Positions 1 to 9,313 of a DNA stretch of 64,000 nt are shown here, piece after piece. Numbering within the stretch: position 1 is the first letter of the stretch; every line of letters starts with the position of its first letter. The notes under the pieces were generated by a model. It made no database searches. It saw only the letters and a list, made by a program, of their open reading frames with translations, and was not told the DNA's origin. This stretch comes from Bin75 sp965223955 (GTDB taxonomy: Bacteria; Nitrospirota; Nitrospiria; Nitrospirales; UBA8639): positions 558,001 through 622,000 of the forward strand of contig OZ245029.1 in NCBI GenBank assembly GCA_965223955.1, read 5' to 3'. Position numbers and translations under genes: made by a program.

Positions 1-1
1 T

Positions 2-775
2 ATCGCAGGCAGTTCAGTAGTCGGGTTGCCAACCTACGCGTATCTTTATGATTATTCGTGGCTCGCTTGGACCATGTTTCTGCTGTTCTATATCATCACG
101 GGACTGGGCATCACGGTGGGGTACCACCGCTTACTCGCCCATCGAAGTTTTACGTGCCCCAATTGGGTGAGAGGCGCGTTTTTGATCGCAGGCGGATGGG
201 CGCTGCAAAATTCAGGACTCAAATGGGCAACAGATCATATCCGCCATCACGCCAAGTGCGACCAGGAAGAGGATCCTTATAATGCTCAGCTAGGATTCTG
301 GCACAGTCATTGTGGGTGGCTATTCTCGAAGGATCCCCATAGAGACGATAAATATGCCACCAAGCTGAAACAGGACCCTGTGGTGATGTGGCAAAATCGT
401 TATTATATCCCCATTGTCCTTTCCGGCCTGGCGATTCCCTTCGTGGTGGGATTTATGTACGGCGGCTGGATTGAGGGACTGGGCTGTTTCTTGCTCGCCG
501 GAGTCGGGCGAACCTTTTTCGTCTTAAATTCCACGTTTTGCATCAATTCCATTTGTCACCTGTGGGGCGCCCAACCCCATGGAACATCCGATTCCAGTCG
601 TGACAGTTGGTGGGTCTCGCTCATCACCTTCGGAGAGGGATACCATAATTATCACCACATGTACCAAAGTGATTATCGGAATGGCCCCAAGTGGTACAAT
701 TTCGATCCGTCAAAATGGCTCATCTACAGTCTTTCCCGCATGAGACTCGCCAGTTCTCTGCGCCGCTTCTCCTGA
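2..775 (+). CDS. Fatty acid desaturase (acyl-CoA delta-9 type), 5' truncated by window edge
   Basis: The frame is open to the left edge, so the true start lies outside; a TTG at 26 is only the first start-like codon inside. All three histidine boxes of membrane di-iron desaturases are visible: HRLLAH, HIRHHA and HNYHH. Hydrophobic segments flank them. The family inserts a double bond into saturated acyl chains at the cytoplasmic membrane using O2 and an electron donor; the donor is not encoded here. The last ~257 residues are complete to the TGA. Three tandem copies of a TGATCATCCC-like 10-mer follow the stop. Family assignment is firm; substrate (acyl-CoA or acyl-lipid) is not resolved. Confidence 0.9.
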   Translation: MAGSSVVGLPTYAYLYDYSWLAWTMFLLFYIITGLGITVGYHRLLAHRSFTCPNWVRGAFLIAGGWALQNSGLKWATDHIRHHAKCDQEEDPYNAQLGFWHSHCGWLFSKDPHRDDKYATKLKQDPVVMWQNRYYIPIVLSGLAIPFVVGFMYGGWIEGLGCFLLAGVGRTFFVLNSTFCINSICHLWGAQPHGTSDSSRDSWWVSLITFGEGYHNYHHMYQSDYRNGPKWYNFDPSKWLIYSLSRMRLASSLRRFS

Positions 776-1039
776 TCATCCCTGATCATCCCTGACCATC
801 GCGTTTTCGCGTAGGGGTCAAGGATCGTCGATCCCCACACTTTCCTCCCCACTTCCTTGTTATCACCCCCCTCAAGGAGTACCTTGTTAGTAGGACATGG
901 ATTTGTAAAAAACGTTCACTTTCATTCCGGATCAGCAGGTCTATGCTCCTCCCCGGATTCATTCTTCTCGTTCGTATTCGGAGGCCTCGTTTAGCCGGCA
1001 AAGACGTCGTCAGTGTCCAACAGCGTGTGAGGGAAAGCC

Positions 1040-2524
1040 ATGGATGACCAAGCCTGCAATTTTATTGGAGGAAAGTGGATTCCCGCCCAATCCGGACGGA
1101 CCTTTGAAACCCGGAACCCGGCCACGGGCCAAGTCATTGCCCACTGTGCCGACTCCGGCGTCGAAGACGTCCGGCAGGCCGTAGCGGCGGCCCGTAAAGC
1201 GTATGAATCCTGGCGTCGCCTGCCTGCGCCTCGGCGCGGTGAATTGTTATACCGGGTCGCCGAACGGTTGGTGCACGAGAAAGAATCTTTAGCCCGAACC
1301 TTAACAAGTGAAATGGGCAAAGTCGTCGTTGAGGCGCGAGGTGACGTCCAGGAGGCTATTGATATGGCCTATTACATGGGAGGAGAAGGCCGTCGACAGT
1401 TCGGGCATATTGCGCCGGCCGAATTGCCCAATAAGTCCGCCTGTTCGATACGAGAGCCGCTCGGTGTGGTCGGCTTGATCACCCCCTGGAACTTTCCCAC
1501 AGCCATTCCTGCCTGGAAAAGTTTTCCGGCCTTGATCATGGGCAATACGGTGGTGCTCAAGCCGTCTCCCGATACCCCATATACGGCGGCTCTTTTTGTG
1601 AAAATACTGGACGAGGCAGGCATGCCTCCCGGAGTGGTCAACCTTGTGCTGGGGAGCACACCGCAAGTCGGGGAAGCCCTGGTGAAGCATCCCGACGTCG
1701 CGCTCATCTCCTTCACGGGCTCAAAAGCCACGGGGGGGAAAGTCGCCCTGGATGCCGTGACTCATCACAAACGGGTCGCCCTTGAGATGGGTGGAAAGAA
1801 TGCCATTCTCGTCATGGAGGATGCGAATCTGGAGTTGGCCGTGGAAGGCATCGTGTGGAGCGCCTTCGGCACCACCGGGCAACGCTGTACGGCCTGTAGC
1901 CGGCTGATTGTCCATCAAGCGGTGAAAGACCGGCTGGTGAGATTGTTGTTGGATCGAATGAAGACGCTTCGAGTGGGAAACGGCCTCAATCCCGGTACCG
2001 ACGTGGGTCCCCTGATTAACCGACTCCAACGCGACCGTGTCCATGATCTGGTCAAGGCCGGTCAAAAAGAAGGCGCTCGACTTCTCGCGGGCGGACATCC
2101 GCTGACCGAAGGGGAATATGCCGCCGGGTCCTTTTTCGCGCCGACCCTGTTCGACAGGGTCACGCCTTCCATGCGAATTGCCAACGAAGAAATCTTCGGG
2201 CCGGTCTTGACCGTCCTGGAAGTCCAAAACCTCGAGGAGGCCATTACCCTGAACAATTCCGTGGAGTACGGGCTTTCGAGCGCACTGTACACGCAAGACG
2301 TCAACCGTGCCCACTACGCCATGCGTGAGCTGCACGCAGGGATCGTGTACATCAACGCCGGGACCATCGGCAGTGAAGTCCATTTGCCGTTTGGCGGCGT
2401 GAAAGCCACGGGCAATGGGCACCGTGAGGCCGGGCAGGCGGCCTTGGATACCTTCAGTGAATGGAAATCCATTTACGTCGATTACAGCGGCCAGCTCCAA
2501 CGCGCCCAGATCGATACCACCTGA
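1040..2524 (+). CDS. NAD(P)-dependent aldehyde dehydrogenase, probable aminoadipate-semialdehyde type
   Basis: A full-length 494-residue ALDH. Visible landmarks are the PWN oxyanion residue (N151), the FTGS cofactor loop, general base E249 (LEMGG) and nucleophile C283 (GQRCTAC). A GAGGG ribosome site lies 7-8 bases before the ATG. It oxidises an aldehyde to an acid in the cytoplasm. It heads a co-directional run with a VOC/DUF1338-like enzyme and a saccharopine dehydrogenase, so 2-aminoadipate semialdehyde is the likeliest substrate (inference from neighbours). Succinate or glutarate semialdehyde cannot be excluded from sequence alone. Confidence 0.88.
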   Translation: MDDQACNFIGGKWIPAQSGRTFETRNPATGQVIAHCADSGVEDVRQAVAAARKAYESWRRLPAPRRGELLYRVAERLVHEKESLARTLTSEMGKVVVEARGDVQEAIDMAYYMGGEGRRQFGHIAPAELPNKSACSIREPLGVVGLITPWNFPTAIPAWKSFPALIMGNTVVLKPSPDTPYTAALFVKILDEAGMPPGVVNLVLGSTPQVGEALVKHPDVALISFTGSKATGGKVALDAVTHHKRVALEMGGKNAILVMEDANLELAVEGIVWSAFGTTGQRCTACSRLIVHQAVKDRLVRLLLDRMKTLRVGNGLNPGTDVGPLINRLQRDRVHDLVKAGQKEGARLLAGGHPLTEGEYAAGSFFAPTLFDRVTPSMRIANEEIFGPVLTVLEVQNLEEAITLNNSVEYGLSSALYTQDVNRAHYAMRELHAGIVYINAGTIGSEVHLPFGGVKATGNGHREAGQAALDTFSEWKSIYVDYSGQLQRAQIDTT

Positions 2525-2552
2525 TGAGGGGTGTTAACCACTGGAGAGGTGC

Positions 2553-3149
2553 ATGATGAACAACGCCCAACTCGAACGCGCGCTCGACGCCTACATTCAT
2601 GAGTACGTGTCACAAAACCTGGCGGCGCAGATTACCAAAGCCGTTCTGGATGCCGCCGGAATCGGGCTGAAACCCCTTGTCGATCATATCACCATCCGAA
2701 CCCGGGATATCGACCAGCGCGCCCAGGAATTCGTCCGGCTCGGGTACGTCTATTCCGAGACGCTGGAGTACCGCGACTGGTATGCCAAGGTGTACCGGCT
2801 TCCCGGATTCCCGGCTTTGTTCGTCGATCAAGCCTATGATGATGAACGGGGCAAGAGTAGCATCATCCCGGATTGGGTGAACGCATTCGGTGACCGGACC
2901 CTTCATCATATCGCACTGTCGGCGGAAGACATTGAGGTGGCCATGGGCCGGTTGCAGCGCAAAGGCGTGACATTTGCCGGGGCCGTTCTCGGCGAAAAGG
3001 GTGAGGTCATCCGGCAAATTTTCAGCATGCCCGAGCTGGTCCGGGGAACACCGTTTTCCGTGCTGGAATTGATTGAACGGCACGCCGGCTACCAGGGGTT
3101 CTCCCCTCCTCAGGCCGACGCACTGATGCAATCCACGGTGAACCATTAA
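2553..3149 (+). CDS. VOC-fold / DUF1338-like enzyme, possible 2-oxoadipate-type dioxygenase
   Basis: A 198-residue protein with a glyoxalase/VOC-like pattern. H45 (VDHITIRT), H118/H119 (TLHHIAL) and E172/E175 (VLELIERH) are spaced like a two-His-one-Glu metal site. GGAGAGG stands just before tandem ATGs at 2553 and 2556. It is the middle gene of the aldehyde dehydrogenase-saccharopine dehydrogenase operon. Known DUF1338 enzymes (HglS) act on 2-oxoadipate in lysine breakdown; this protein is much shorter, so its reaction may differ. An operon role in lysine/aminoadipate metabolism is an inference from context. Confidence 0.72.
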   Translation: MMNNAQLERALDAYIHEYVSQNLAAQITKAVLDAAGIGLKPLVDHITIRTRDIDQRAQEFVRLGYVYSETLEYRDWYAKVYRLPGFPALFVDQAYDDERGKSSIIPDWVNAFGDRTLHHIALSAEDIEVAMGRLQRKGVTFAGAVLGEKGEVIRQIFSMPELVRGTPFSVLELIERHAGYQGFSPPQADALMQSTVNH

Positions 3150-3163
3150 CGAGCGGTGATCCC

Positions 3164-4249
3164 ATGCGAACCCTTCTCCTATTAGGTGCCGGAAAAATCG
3201 GTTCACTCATTGCAACGTTTCTGGCGGAGACCAACGACTATAGGGTTCATCTCGCCGACATCGAACCTCAGGCCACGAACCGGGGGGCTGCTCAAGAGAG
3301 GCCGGAGATCGTTCCCGTGGTCCTGGATGCCAACGACGTGCGCGGCCTGGAACAATACGTGCTCAGGCACAAGCCCGAGGCCGTCATTTCCAGTCTCCCG
3401 TATTTCTCCAATCCCACCGTGGCTGCGGTGGCCAGAAAGCACGGCCTCCATTATTTCGACTTAACGGAAGACGTCGAGGTGACCGAACACATTGAACGCA
3501 TCAGTCGCAGCAGCAGGAAGGCCTTTGTGCCCCAATGCGGGTTAGCCCCGGGGTTTATCAGCATCGTGACCAATGAGGTCATGCAACACTTCGACACGTT
3601 GGAGACCGTCAAAATGCGGGTCGGGGCTTTGCCGGTCCACCCCAGTAACGCGTTGAAATATTCCCTGACCTGGTCCACGGATGGCTTGATCAACGAATAC
3701 GGCAACGTGTGTTACGGCATTGAAAACGGGGTCAAGACTGCGCTGAGACCGCTCGAAGGGTATGAGACCATCGAAGTCGACGGCTTGCTCTACGAGGCCT
3801 TCAATACCTCGGGAGGATTGGGAACCCTGGCGGATACCTATGCAGGGAAAGTCCAGACGATGAATTATAAAACACTCCGGTATCCCGGACATTGCGACAA
3901 AATTCACTTTTTGATGAACGACCTGAAATTAAATCAGCAGCGGGAAACCCTCAAACACCTGCTCGAGAACGCCGTTCCCAAAACCGATCAGGACGTGGTC
4001 CTGATTTACGCTTCCGTGGTGGGGAGAAAAAACGGAAAGTTAATGGAGGAGAATTACGTCAAAAAAATTTACCCGCAAACCATTGCGGGAAACCTGTGGT
4101 CAGCCATCCAAGTGACCACGGCCGCCAGCGTGTGCAGCGTGGTCGATTTGGTCCTCGCCGATCCGGCTCACTACCAAGGGTTCATTCAGCAAGAGACGTT
4201 TCCGCTCTCAGCGGTTCTCTCGAATCGCTTTGGACAGGTCTACGCGTAA
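3164..4249 (+). CDS. Saccharopine dehydrogenase family protein
   Basis: A 361-residue protein with an N-terminal Rossmann motif (LLGAGKIGS, residues 6-14), followed by the saccharopine dehydrogenase catalytic/dimerisation part (CGLAPGF at about residue 126). It starts 14 bases after the preceding gene, in one operon with the aldehyde dehydrogenase. The family interconverts saccharopine with glutamate and 2-aminoadipate semialdehyde using NAD(P). The semialdehyde would be the substrate of the first operon gene, so the set reads as lysine catabolism or synthesis through aminoadipate. No lysine-ketoglutarate reductase domain is attached or nearby. The 3' end overlaps a convergent small gene by 68 bases. 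Confidence 0.85.
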   Translation: MRTLLLLGAGKIGSLIATFLAETNDYRVHLADIEPQATNRGAAQERPEIVPVVLDANDVRGLEQYVLRHKPEAVISSLPYFSNPTVAAVARKHGLHYFDLTEDVEVTEHIERISRSSRKAFVPQCGLAPGFISIVTNEVMQHFDTLETVKMRVGALPVHPSNALKYSLTWSTDGLINEYGNVCYGIENGVKTALRPLEGYETIEVDGLLYEAFNTSGGLGTLADTYAGKVQTMNYKTLRYPGHCDKIHFLMNDLKLNQQRETLKHLLENAVPKTDQDVVLIYASVVGRKNGKLMEENYVKKIYPQTIAGNLWSAIQVTTAASVCSVVDLVLADPAHYQGFIQQETFPLSAVLSNRFGQVYA

Positions 4250-4472
4250 AGCAGGGATCCAATTCCGACCAGCGGTGTCGGATCGGATCCCGGTCTTCAG
4301 GCAGATCCTTCGTCTCCATGTGAACAGCACCCTTCTCGGATCGTTCGAGATGGCCACAGGCCCGGCAGCGATACTCGAAGAGACTCATCACGTCGAGGGC
4401 TTCGAGGATTTCGCCTTGATCTTCGAGGACCATCAATCCCTGGCATTGGGAACAGGCCCGGTATCCGCTCAT
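4182..4472 (-). CDS. Small zinc-ribbon protein, function unknown
   Basis: About 96 residues from an ATG at 4472 preceded by AGGATGG at proper spacing; an upstream in-frame ATG at 4487 lacks one. Two CxxC knuckles (C7/C10 and C36/C39) flank an acidic stretch, the layout of a zinc ribbon. The C-terminal ~20 residues are antisense to the end of the saccharopine dehydrogenase gene. I do not recognise a named family. The cysteine pattern and ribosome site support a real gene, but the convergent overlap lowers certainty. Confidence 0.5.
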   Translation of the reverse strand: MSGYRACSQCQGLMVLEDQGEILEALDVMSLFEYRCRACGHLERSEKGAVHMETKDLPEDRDPIRHRWSELDPCFTRRPVQSDSREPLRAETSLAE

Positions 4473-4678
4473 ATTCCATCCTACCATGGTTTGATCAGCC
4501 TTTGACGGCTCGGGTTTACCATGTGGGAAGGGTACCGGCTTTCGATGTCAGGTGTGTGAACCTCGCTTCATATCCATGTAAAAAATGGATTGCTTGCGCG
4601 AAACATGAAATATCGACTTTTCGTGAGTGTTTCGCGACTTTTCGTGGGTGTTTCGTGGCTGGGAGACGGAGCGGGCTT

Positions 4679-4927
4679 CTACAATTTCAGAAGTTGTGAG
4701 ATCACGAGCCAGGCCCAGGCCGCGGCAAAAATGTAAGTGATTTCCTTTTCACCGATGTCTTTGAATATCAGGCGATACCCGACGACCGGCACGACGGCGA
4801 CCATGGCGGCCGAGAAAAAGTGCCCCACCACGTCACCGAGCATCCCGCCGATGGTCTCGTTGCCGGGCACGGCGAGAAACACGCTCGCCCCGATCAGGGG
4901 AAACCACAACCAGCGTATGTTGACCAT
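4679..4927 (-). CDS. Small inner-membrane protein, unknown function
   Basis: 82 residues with about three hydrophobic segments (residues 5-19, 34-52, 64-80) and little else. The ATG at 4927 follows GGGAGGGAAGA, which decides the start over a longer reading from 5044. It stands alone between the lysine-type operon and the tRNA gene. The family is not recognised. Length and hydrophobicity fit a small integral membrane protein. Confidence 0.55.
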   Translation of the reverse strand: MVNIRWLWFPLIGASVFLAVPGNETIGGMLGDVVGHFFSAAMVAVVPVVGYRLIFKDIGEKEITYIFAAAWAWLVISQLLKL

Positions 4928-5119
4928 TCTTCCCTCCCCGTGTGTTCCAAACAGACACGAGACTCCGTTTCGGGGTATTCTATAAAAAACTTCTTCCCGG
5001 TGCGACCCCGGCTGAATGCCACGGATGACTCCATCCGATGCCACGAACCGTCACGCTCGTCTTTACGGCAAAAAAATGGGACCGTCCCAAGAGGACGATC
5101 CCCAGACTGAAGAGAGCGT

Positions 5120-5480
5120 TGGTTGCGGGGGAGGGATTTGAACCCTCGACCTTTGGGTTATGCATACCACTACAGCTTTCGCTGCCTGGTGATTCCAGTT
5201 TGTGGTCCGGACTTTCTCTTCATCCTCGGACCGGCTTCGCCGCCGTTAGGATGCCTGCCATCAAGTCTCTACACCTTCTTACAAACCGTGCCGGCTTTGT
5301 AAGCTTGGCTCGGGATTACCCCGCTACCGGCTTCCCCGAATTTGACAGGTGATCGTACAGAAGTTTCCTTCTGCACAGCCCATTGATTGTCAGGAGGGAT
5401 TGCTCAATCGTTCAAGCAACCAGCGGATCAACTCCCCACAGAATCGAGCCCAACGAGCTACCAGACTGCTCCACCCCGCA
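5120..5480 (-). tRNA. Initiator tRNA-Met (CAU), interrupted by a group I intron
   Basis: Exon 1 is 5480-5447 (34 nt) and exon 2 is 5162-5120 (43 nt). Joined they give a 77-nt tRNA with encoded CCA, a perfect 7-bp acceptor stem (TGCGGGG/CCCCGCA), a T arm GAGGG-TTCAAAT-CCCTC and an anticodon loop CTCATAA. The anticodon stem carries the three consecutive G-C pairs typical of bacterial initiators. The first pair is U1-A72, not the usual C1xA72 mismatch. The 284-nt insert lies between U33 and C34. It appears to be a single-gene transcript. Confidence 0.9.
5163..5446 (-). ncRNA. Group I self-splicing intron in tRNA-fMet (IC3-like core)
   Basis: In the minus-strand reading the conserved core appears in order: P element AAATTCGGGGAAGCC (5343-5329), Q element TAATCCCGAGCCAAGC (5318-5303), R element with AGAGACTTGA (5270-5261) and CCTAACGG, and S element GATGAAGAGAAAGTCC (5224-5209). 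GACT of R can pair with AGTC of S as P7. The intron ends in G (5163) and the upstream exon ends in U (5447), the group I rule. These blocks closely resemble cyanobacterial tRNA-Leu introns. I could not find a convincing P1 with the usual U-G pair. There is no internal ORF or homing endonuclease. Confidence 0.85.
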
Positions 5481-5485
5481 GAGGC

Positions 5486-5515
5486 ATGGTAGCGAAGCGT
5501 CGTGAACAAAGTCAA
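5486..5515 (-). promoter_or_regulatory. Promoter of the tRNA-fMet gene
   Basis: Minus strand: TTGACT (5515-5510), an 18-bp spacer, then TACCAT (5491-5486). The tRNA begins 5 nt after the -10 box, so transcription would start at or within a base or two of the mature 5' end. Confidence 0.55.
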
Positions 5516-5602
5516 ATCACCGTATGGTACGACTGTCATGGGTTACTCTGTCGGGGAGCAACACGGGGATGACGACGAGAAGAATGGGCAAAGGACAAAG
5601 AC

Positions 5603-5687
5603 ACTGGATTCCTTCGCTGACTGGATCCCCGATTGGATCCTCGATTAAAAATGTCGAGGACAGGCGTCGGGGACAAGCGTCGAAGAT
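5603..5687 (+). repeat. Intergenic repeat, family B (CTGGATCC...GTCGAGGA...)
   Basis: One copy of a short palindromic repeat built from CTGGATCCCCGATT and GTCGGGGACAAGCGTCGAG units. The final GATGACAG is degenerate here. Other copies lie at 9631, 10072, 12066, 25024 and elsewhere. Confidence 0.7.
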
Positions 5688-5732
5688 TGTAAATGTTCAG
5701 TAATTCGTTGACAGAATTACTGAACATTTACA
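5688..5732. repeat. Perfect 19-bp inverted repeat (stem-loop) downstream of the autotransporter
   Basis: Arms 5688-5706 and 5714-5732 are exact complements (TGTAAATGTTCAGTAATTC and its reverse) around a 7-nt loop. It lies 19 bases beyond the autotransporter stop. The stem is AT-rich without a T run, so it is not a canonical terminator. A partial copy (GAATTACTGAACA) recurs near 53215, so this is probably another repeat family. Confidence 0.7.
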
Positions 5733-5751
5733 GGGATGACAGGAGGGGGGC

Positions 5752-8700
5752 TTAAAAAGAGATGCCGAGATTGAGGAAGCTGGTATATTCGCTGTCGGTC
5801 GATCCCAACTCCTGCCGCGCCGCGATCTCCGCCCCCACCGTGAAGCGGCCCTGGCGATAGACGCCCTGCAGCCCAACCAGCAGGCTGTTTTCCGTGGCGT
5901 CCGCGCTCAGTTGCTCGCCCGACACCTGCGTGGTGGTCGTCGCACCGCTAAGCATCCGCTCGAAATCCAGCGAGCCCCGCAGGGAGAACTCGCCCTCCCC
6001 CCATGGACGCGCGGTCTCGGCCAGCACTCCCAGCCCGCCCAGGACGCGGTCCGCACCGGAGAGCGACACCCGGGGCGTCCACCGCATCCGTGAAGTCGTC
6101 CACGGAGACCCGGGAGCCCACCATCCACACCCGCGGCGTCAGATGCCACTGCTCGCCCACCGCAAACCGCCGCCCCGCCTCCAGGTCCAGGGTGTAGCTT
6201 TGCCCGTCCACGCCCGCCTTGAGAACACCTTGTCGGGTCGAGGCAAAATCGACGTCGTAGGCCAGATACGAGAAACAGCCCACCGCGTACACGTCGTTCG
6301 CGCCCCGCCAGGAGCCACCCACCGAGGAGCCCAGCCCCCGCACGTCGATCTCGCCGCCGCCCGTGGGCGACGCGACTCCCGCCGTGCCCTGCACGTGGCG
6401 CACGGAGACCCAGCCCTTGGCACGCGCGCCCAGGGAGGCGCTCAGGCCGCCCTCCGCTTCGAAGCGCTCCAGATCATAGGTCGCGCCCGTGGTGGAATGG
6501 TCTGATTCATACGCGCCCTGCCCGCCCGCGACCCGGGTCCAGACGGACGAGTCGGGGGTGGAGACACACCGCCGGCCGGGACCCGGGCCCGTCAGGCGCA
6601 ACAGGAAATCGGGCAGGAGCTCGTACAGGGCGGCGGGGGGGGCGTATTCCTCGGTGAACATGGGCTGAGTGGACGTTTCGATGAAGTCTTCGGTGGAGAA
6701 GTCCCGATCCGCCACGACGCCGCCGGCCGGCTCGGTGATCACCCAGTTGGCCGGGTCCGTGCGGTCGACCGTGACGCCTTCCGGCCGCATCGTGACGTTA
6801 AAGGCCCCGTTCAGGGCCACGGCGTCCTCAACGACGCCCGTCGCACCCTCGTGCAGGGTGACGTCATTGACCACGATGGTGGTTTCGCCCCCGTCGTTCA
6901 CGATGTAGTCGTCCCCGATGACTTCCGCCACCCGGCGGCCGTCGAGCGTCATGTCGACGTGCAGCATGGGCGCGTCGCCCTCCGCGAGGATCGCAATGCC
7001 CGATTCCCCCCCGACGGTGCCCGCCGGCCCAATGACGACCCGCCCGCCGGCCAGGAGATGCACGCCCGCTTCTTCATCCGCATCGCCGAACACGGGCTCA
7101 TTCACCATGACGGTTTGGGGCATCGGCGGGGGTGGGGGCGGGGGCGGCGAAGAGGGCAGGCGGGCTGGGATCAATGTTTCGGTGAAGTCTTTGGCGGAGA
7201 AATCCCGGTCGGCAGTGATCTTGTCGTCACTGGTGCTCTCGGTGAACATCCAATCCGCCATTGTGCGGTCCTTCACCTTGAATCCATGCTCGTGCATCGT
7301 GACGTCCCACACCCCGTTCGGGGCCTTCACCGGATCTTTGTTCGCGTCCAGGACCACGCCCGTGGCGCCCTTGTGCAGCGTCGTGCCGTTGAGCACGATG
7401 GTGGTCTCGCCGCCGTCGTTCAGGATGTAGTCGTCGTCGAAGACCTGCGCCAGCCTGCGGCCGTTGAGCCTCATATCGAGATAGAGCTTGGGCTCGACCG
7501 GGCTGCCGCCCGCGACGAACCTATGTCCCGTGGCGAGAATCGCGATGCCCGAATCCGCGCGGATGCTCGCCCGCGGCCCGATAACGACCCGGCCGCCGCC
7601 CGCGAGATACACGCCCGCCGCTTCGCCCGAGCCGCCGGTCACCTCCCCGTTCACCGTGACCGTCTGCCTGAGATAGCCCTCATCGTCTCGCGCGGCCGCG
7701 TTTAGTACGCCATCTTCCTCGATGCGTCCCACATGGACGCCGTTCGCGTTCTCCCCCTCGGCGTGGACGGTTCCCCCGACCGTAATCGAGATGATCTTGG
7801 GGTCCGTCGGGTCTTCCGGGCTGTCCTGGGAATACTCGGCCACGATGCCGTGGGCGGAAGCGCCCGTCGTGGTGATGGCGTGGCCGGGCTGCGTGTTGAT
7901 GATGATCTTGCCATAGCTGTGTTTGCCACTATGAAGCCCAAAGATGCCGTAAGAATGCGAGTCACTCGTGGTGATGCCGCCGCCTTGGACGTCGATGTTG
8001 ATGTCGCCGGCGGTTGTATGTTCGGCGAAGATGCCGGAGGTGAAGTCCCCCGGAATGAACGGAAACAGATTCTCACTCGCCATGCTTCCCGTCGTGATGG
8101 TAAAGTTTTGAGTGTTGATAATGATGTTGCCGGTGTGTAGGGGCCCTGGAGAAGTAGTCTCATGCTTGGCGTAGATGCCATTGGACCAGACTCCTTTCGT
8201 CGTGATACTGCCACCGTTGGCTTTGATGTCAATGTCGCCAACGCCTTTATGGAAAACATTGATGCCGTGGGAATAATCGCCCGACGTGGTGATGATGCTG
8301 TTGAGAACGTCAACGCGGGCCTTGCCAGGATCGCGATCCTCGGTTTCGCTGTCAGTGTCGCCAACGCCTTCATGGAAAACATTGATGCCGTGGGAAGAAT
8401 CGCCCATCGTGGTGATGGTGCTGTTGCGAACGTCAACGCGGGCCTTGCCACTACTGCGATAGATGATCGAGACGCCATCGGCTAAGGAGCCAGTCGTATC
8501 GATGGTGCTCTTCTCTGTCACCGTGATGTTGACGTCGTTCTCAGCATCAGATGTTGCCGCGGTTTCATGCAAGGCAAAAACGCCGACCGCATTCTCGCCC
8601 ATAGTATCGATGTCAGTGTTACTCAAGGTGATTTTGACCTCGCCGGCGCCACTGTCCCGCCAGGCATGAACACCGTAGGCTTGATCGCCCTCTGTGTCGA

Positions 8701-9286
8701 TCATGGAACCCTTCTCCAGAGTGATGTCGATTTTGCCGGCGCCGCCATGAACACCCGCAACACCGATGGCCCCCTTGCCTTTCGTATGGATTTCTGTAGA
8801 AGTAGCCTTGATGAGGAGATCACCGACGTCGGTGTCGGCATCTCCAAGTTCACCGAAGATGCCGGCAAATTCAGGATTAGGATTAGGATCAGACAGTGAG
8901 GTTGCAGAATTCGCTATATTGATTGTGGCCGATTCGACCGTGATGTCGACGTCGCCGGTGCCTGTATGGCGAGCATGAACACCAGAGGAACGGTCGCCCG
9001 TCGTATCGATAGTACTGTCGCCGGAGACGTCGATGTCGATCTTCCCGGTGCCTTCATGCAATGCAGATATCCCATGGTCGGCGAAACCCATCGTATCGAT
9101 GTCGACGCCGCTGGCGTTGATGGTGATGTCGGCAGCGTCGAACTCATCGCAGTAGACCCATTCCCCTTCTCCGGGCGTGTCGCTGCACACTTCCAGCGGC
9201 TGTGCGTTTCCCACGCCGAGAACGAGCGCAGCTACCAGCACCAGGGCGATCGGCACAGGCCCGACGCGACGATCGGCCACACCCAT
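5752..9286 (-). CDS. Large autotransporter adhesin (type V secretion), frameshifted in the barrel
   Basis: From ATG 9286: a signal peptide with basic start and hydrophobic core cleaved near GNA-Q, then a passenger of ~35-residue beta-helix repeats (IDTxGxxAxGVxxxHxGxGxxDI pattern), two copies of a GGGRVVIGP...NDGGETTIV module, a proline-run linker (SSPPPPPPPPMP) and an autotransporter barrel ending in F. The barrel is split near 6083: one frame ends at 5948, while the C-terminal 110 residues (GADRVLGGLGV...LGISF) continue one base off. Removing one C from the GCCCCGG run restores DARVSLSGADRV, so a one-base insertion (real or sequencing) is the simplest reading. A long near-identical DNA repeat (about 8229-8325 and 8350-8455) lies in the passenger. 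Confidence 0.82.
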
Positions 9287-9287
9287 C

Positions 9288-9313
9288 CTCTCTCTCTCTC
9301 TCTCTCTCTCTCT
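9288..9313 (-). repeat. (AG)13 simple sequence repeat abutting the autotransporter start
   Basis: 26 bases of uninterrupted CT on the plus strand (AG on the coding strand), then GG and the ATG at 9286. The tract itself resembles a ribosome site. Upstream ATGs at 9338 and 9332 follow AAAGGGGG; with 13 units they are out of frame with the autotransporter, while 11 or 14 units would put them in frame. Confidence 0.9.

Noticed and set aside
5038..5352. Plus-strand frames with VAGEGFEPSTFG
   Set aside because: These are antisense readings of the tRNA T arm and intron, a common artefact.
6851..7705. 284-codon plus-strand frame
   Set aside because: Antisense to the autotransporter passenger; H/R/P-rich shadow without ribosome site.
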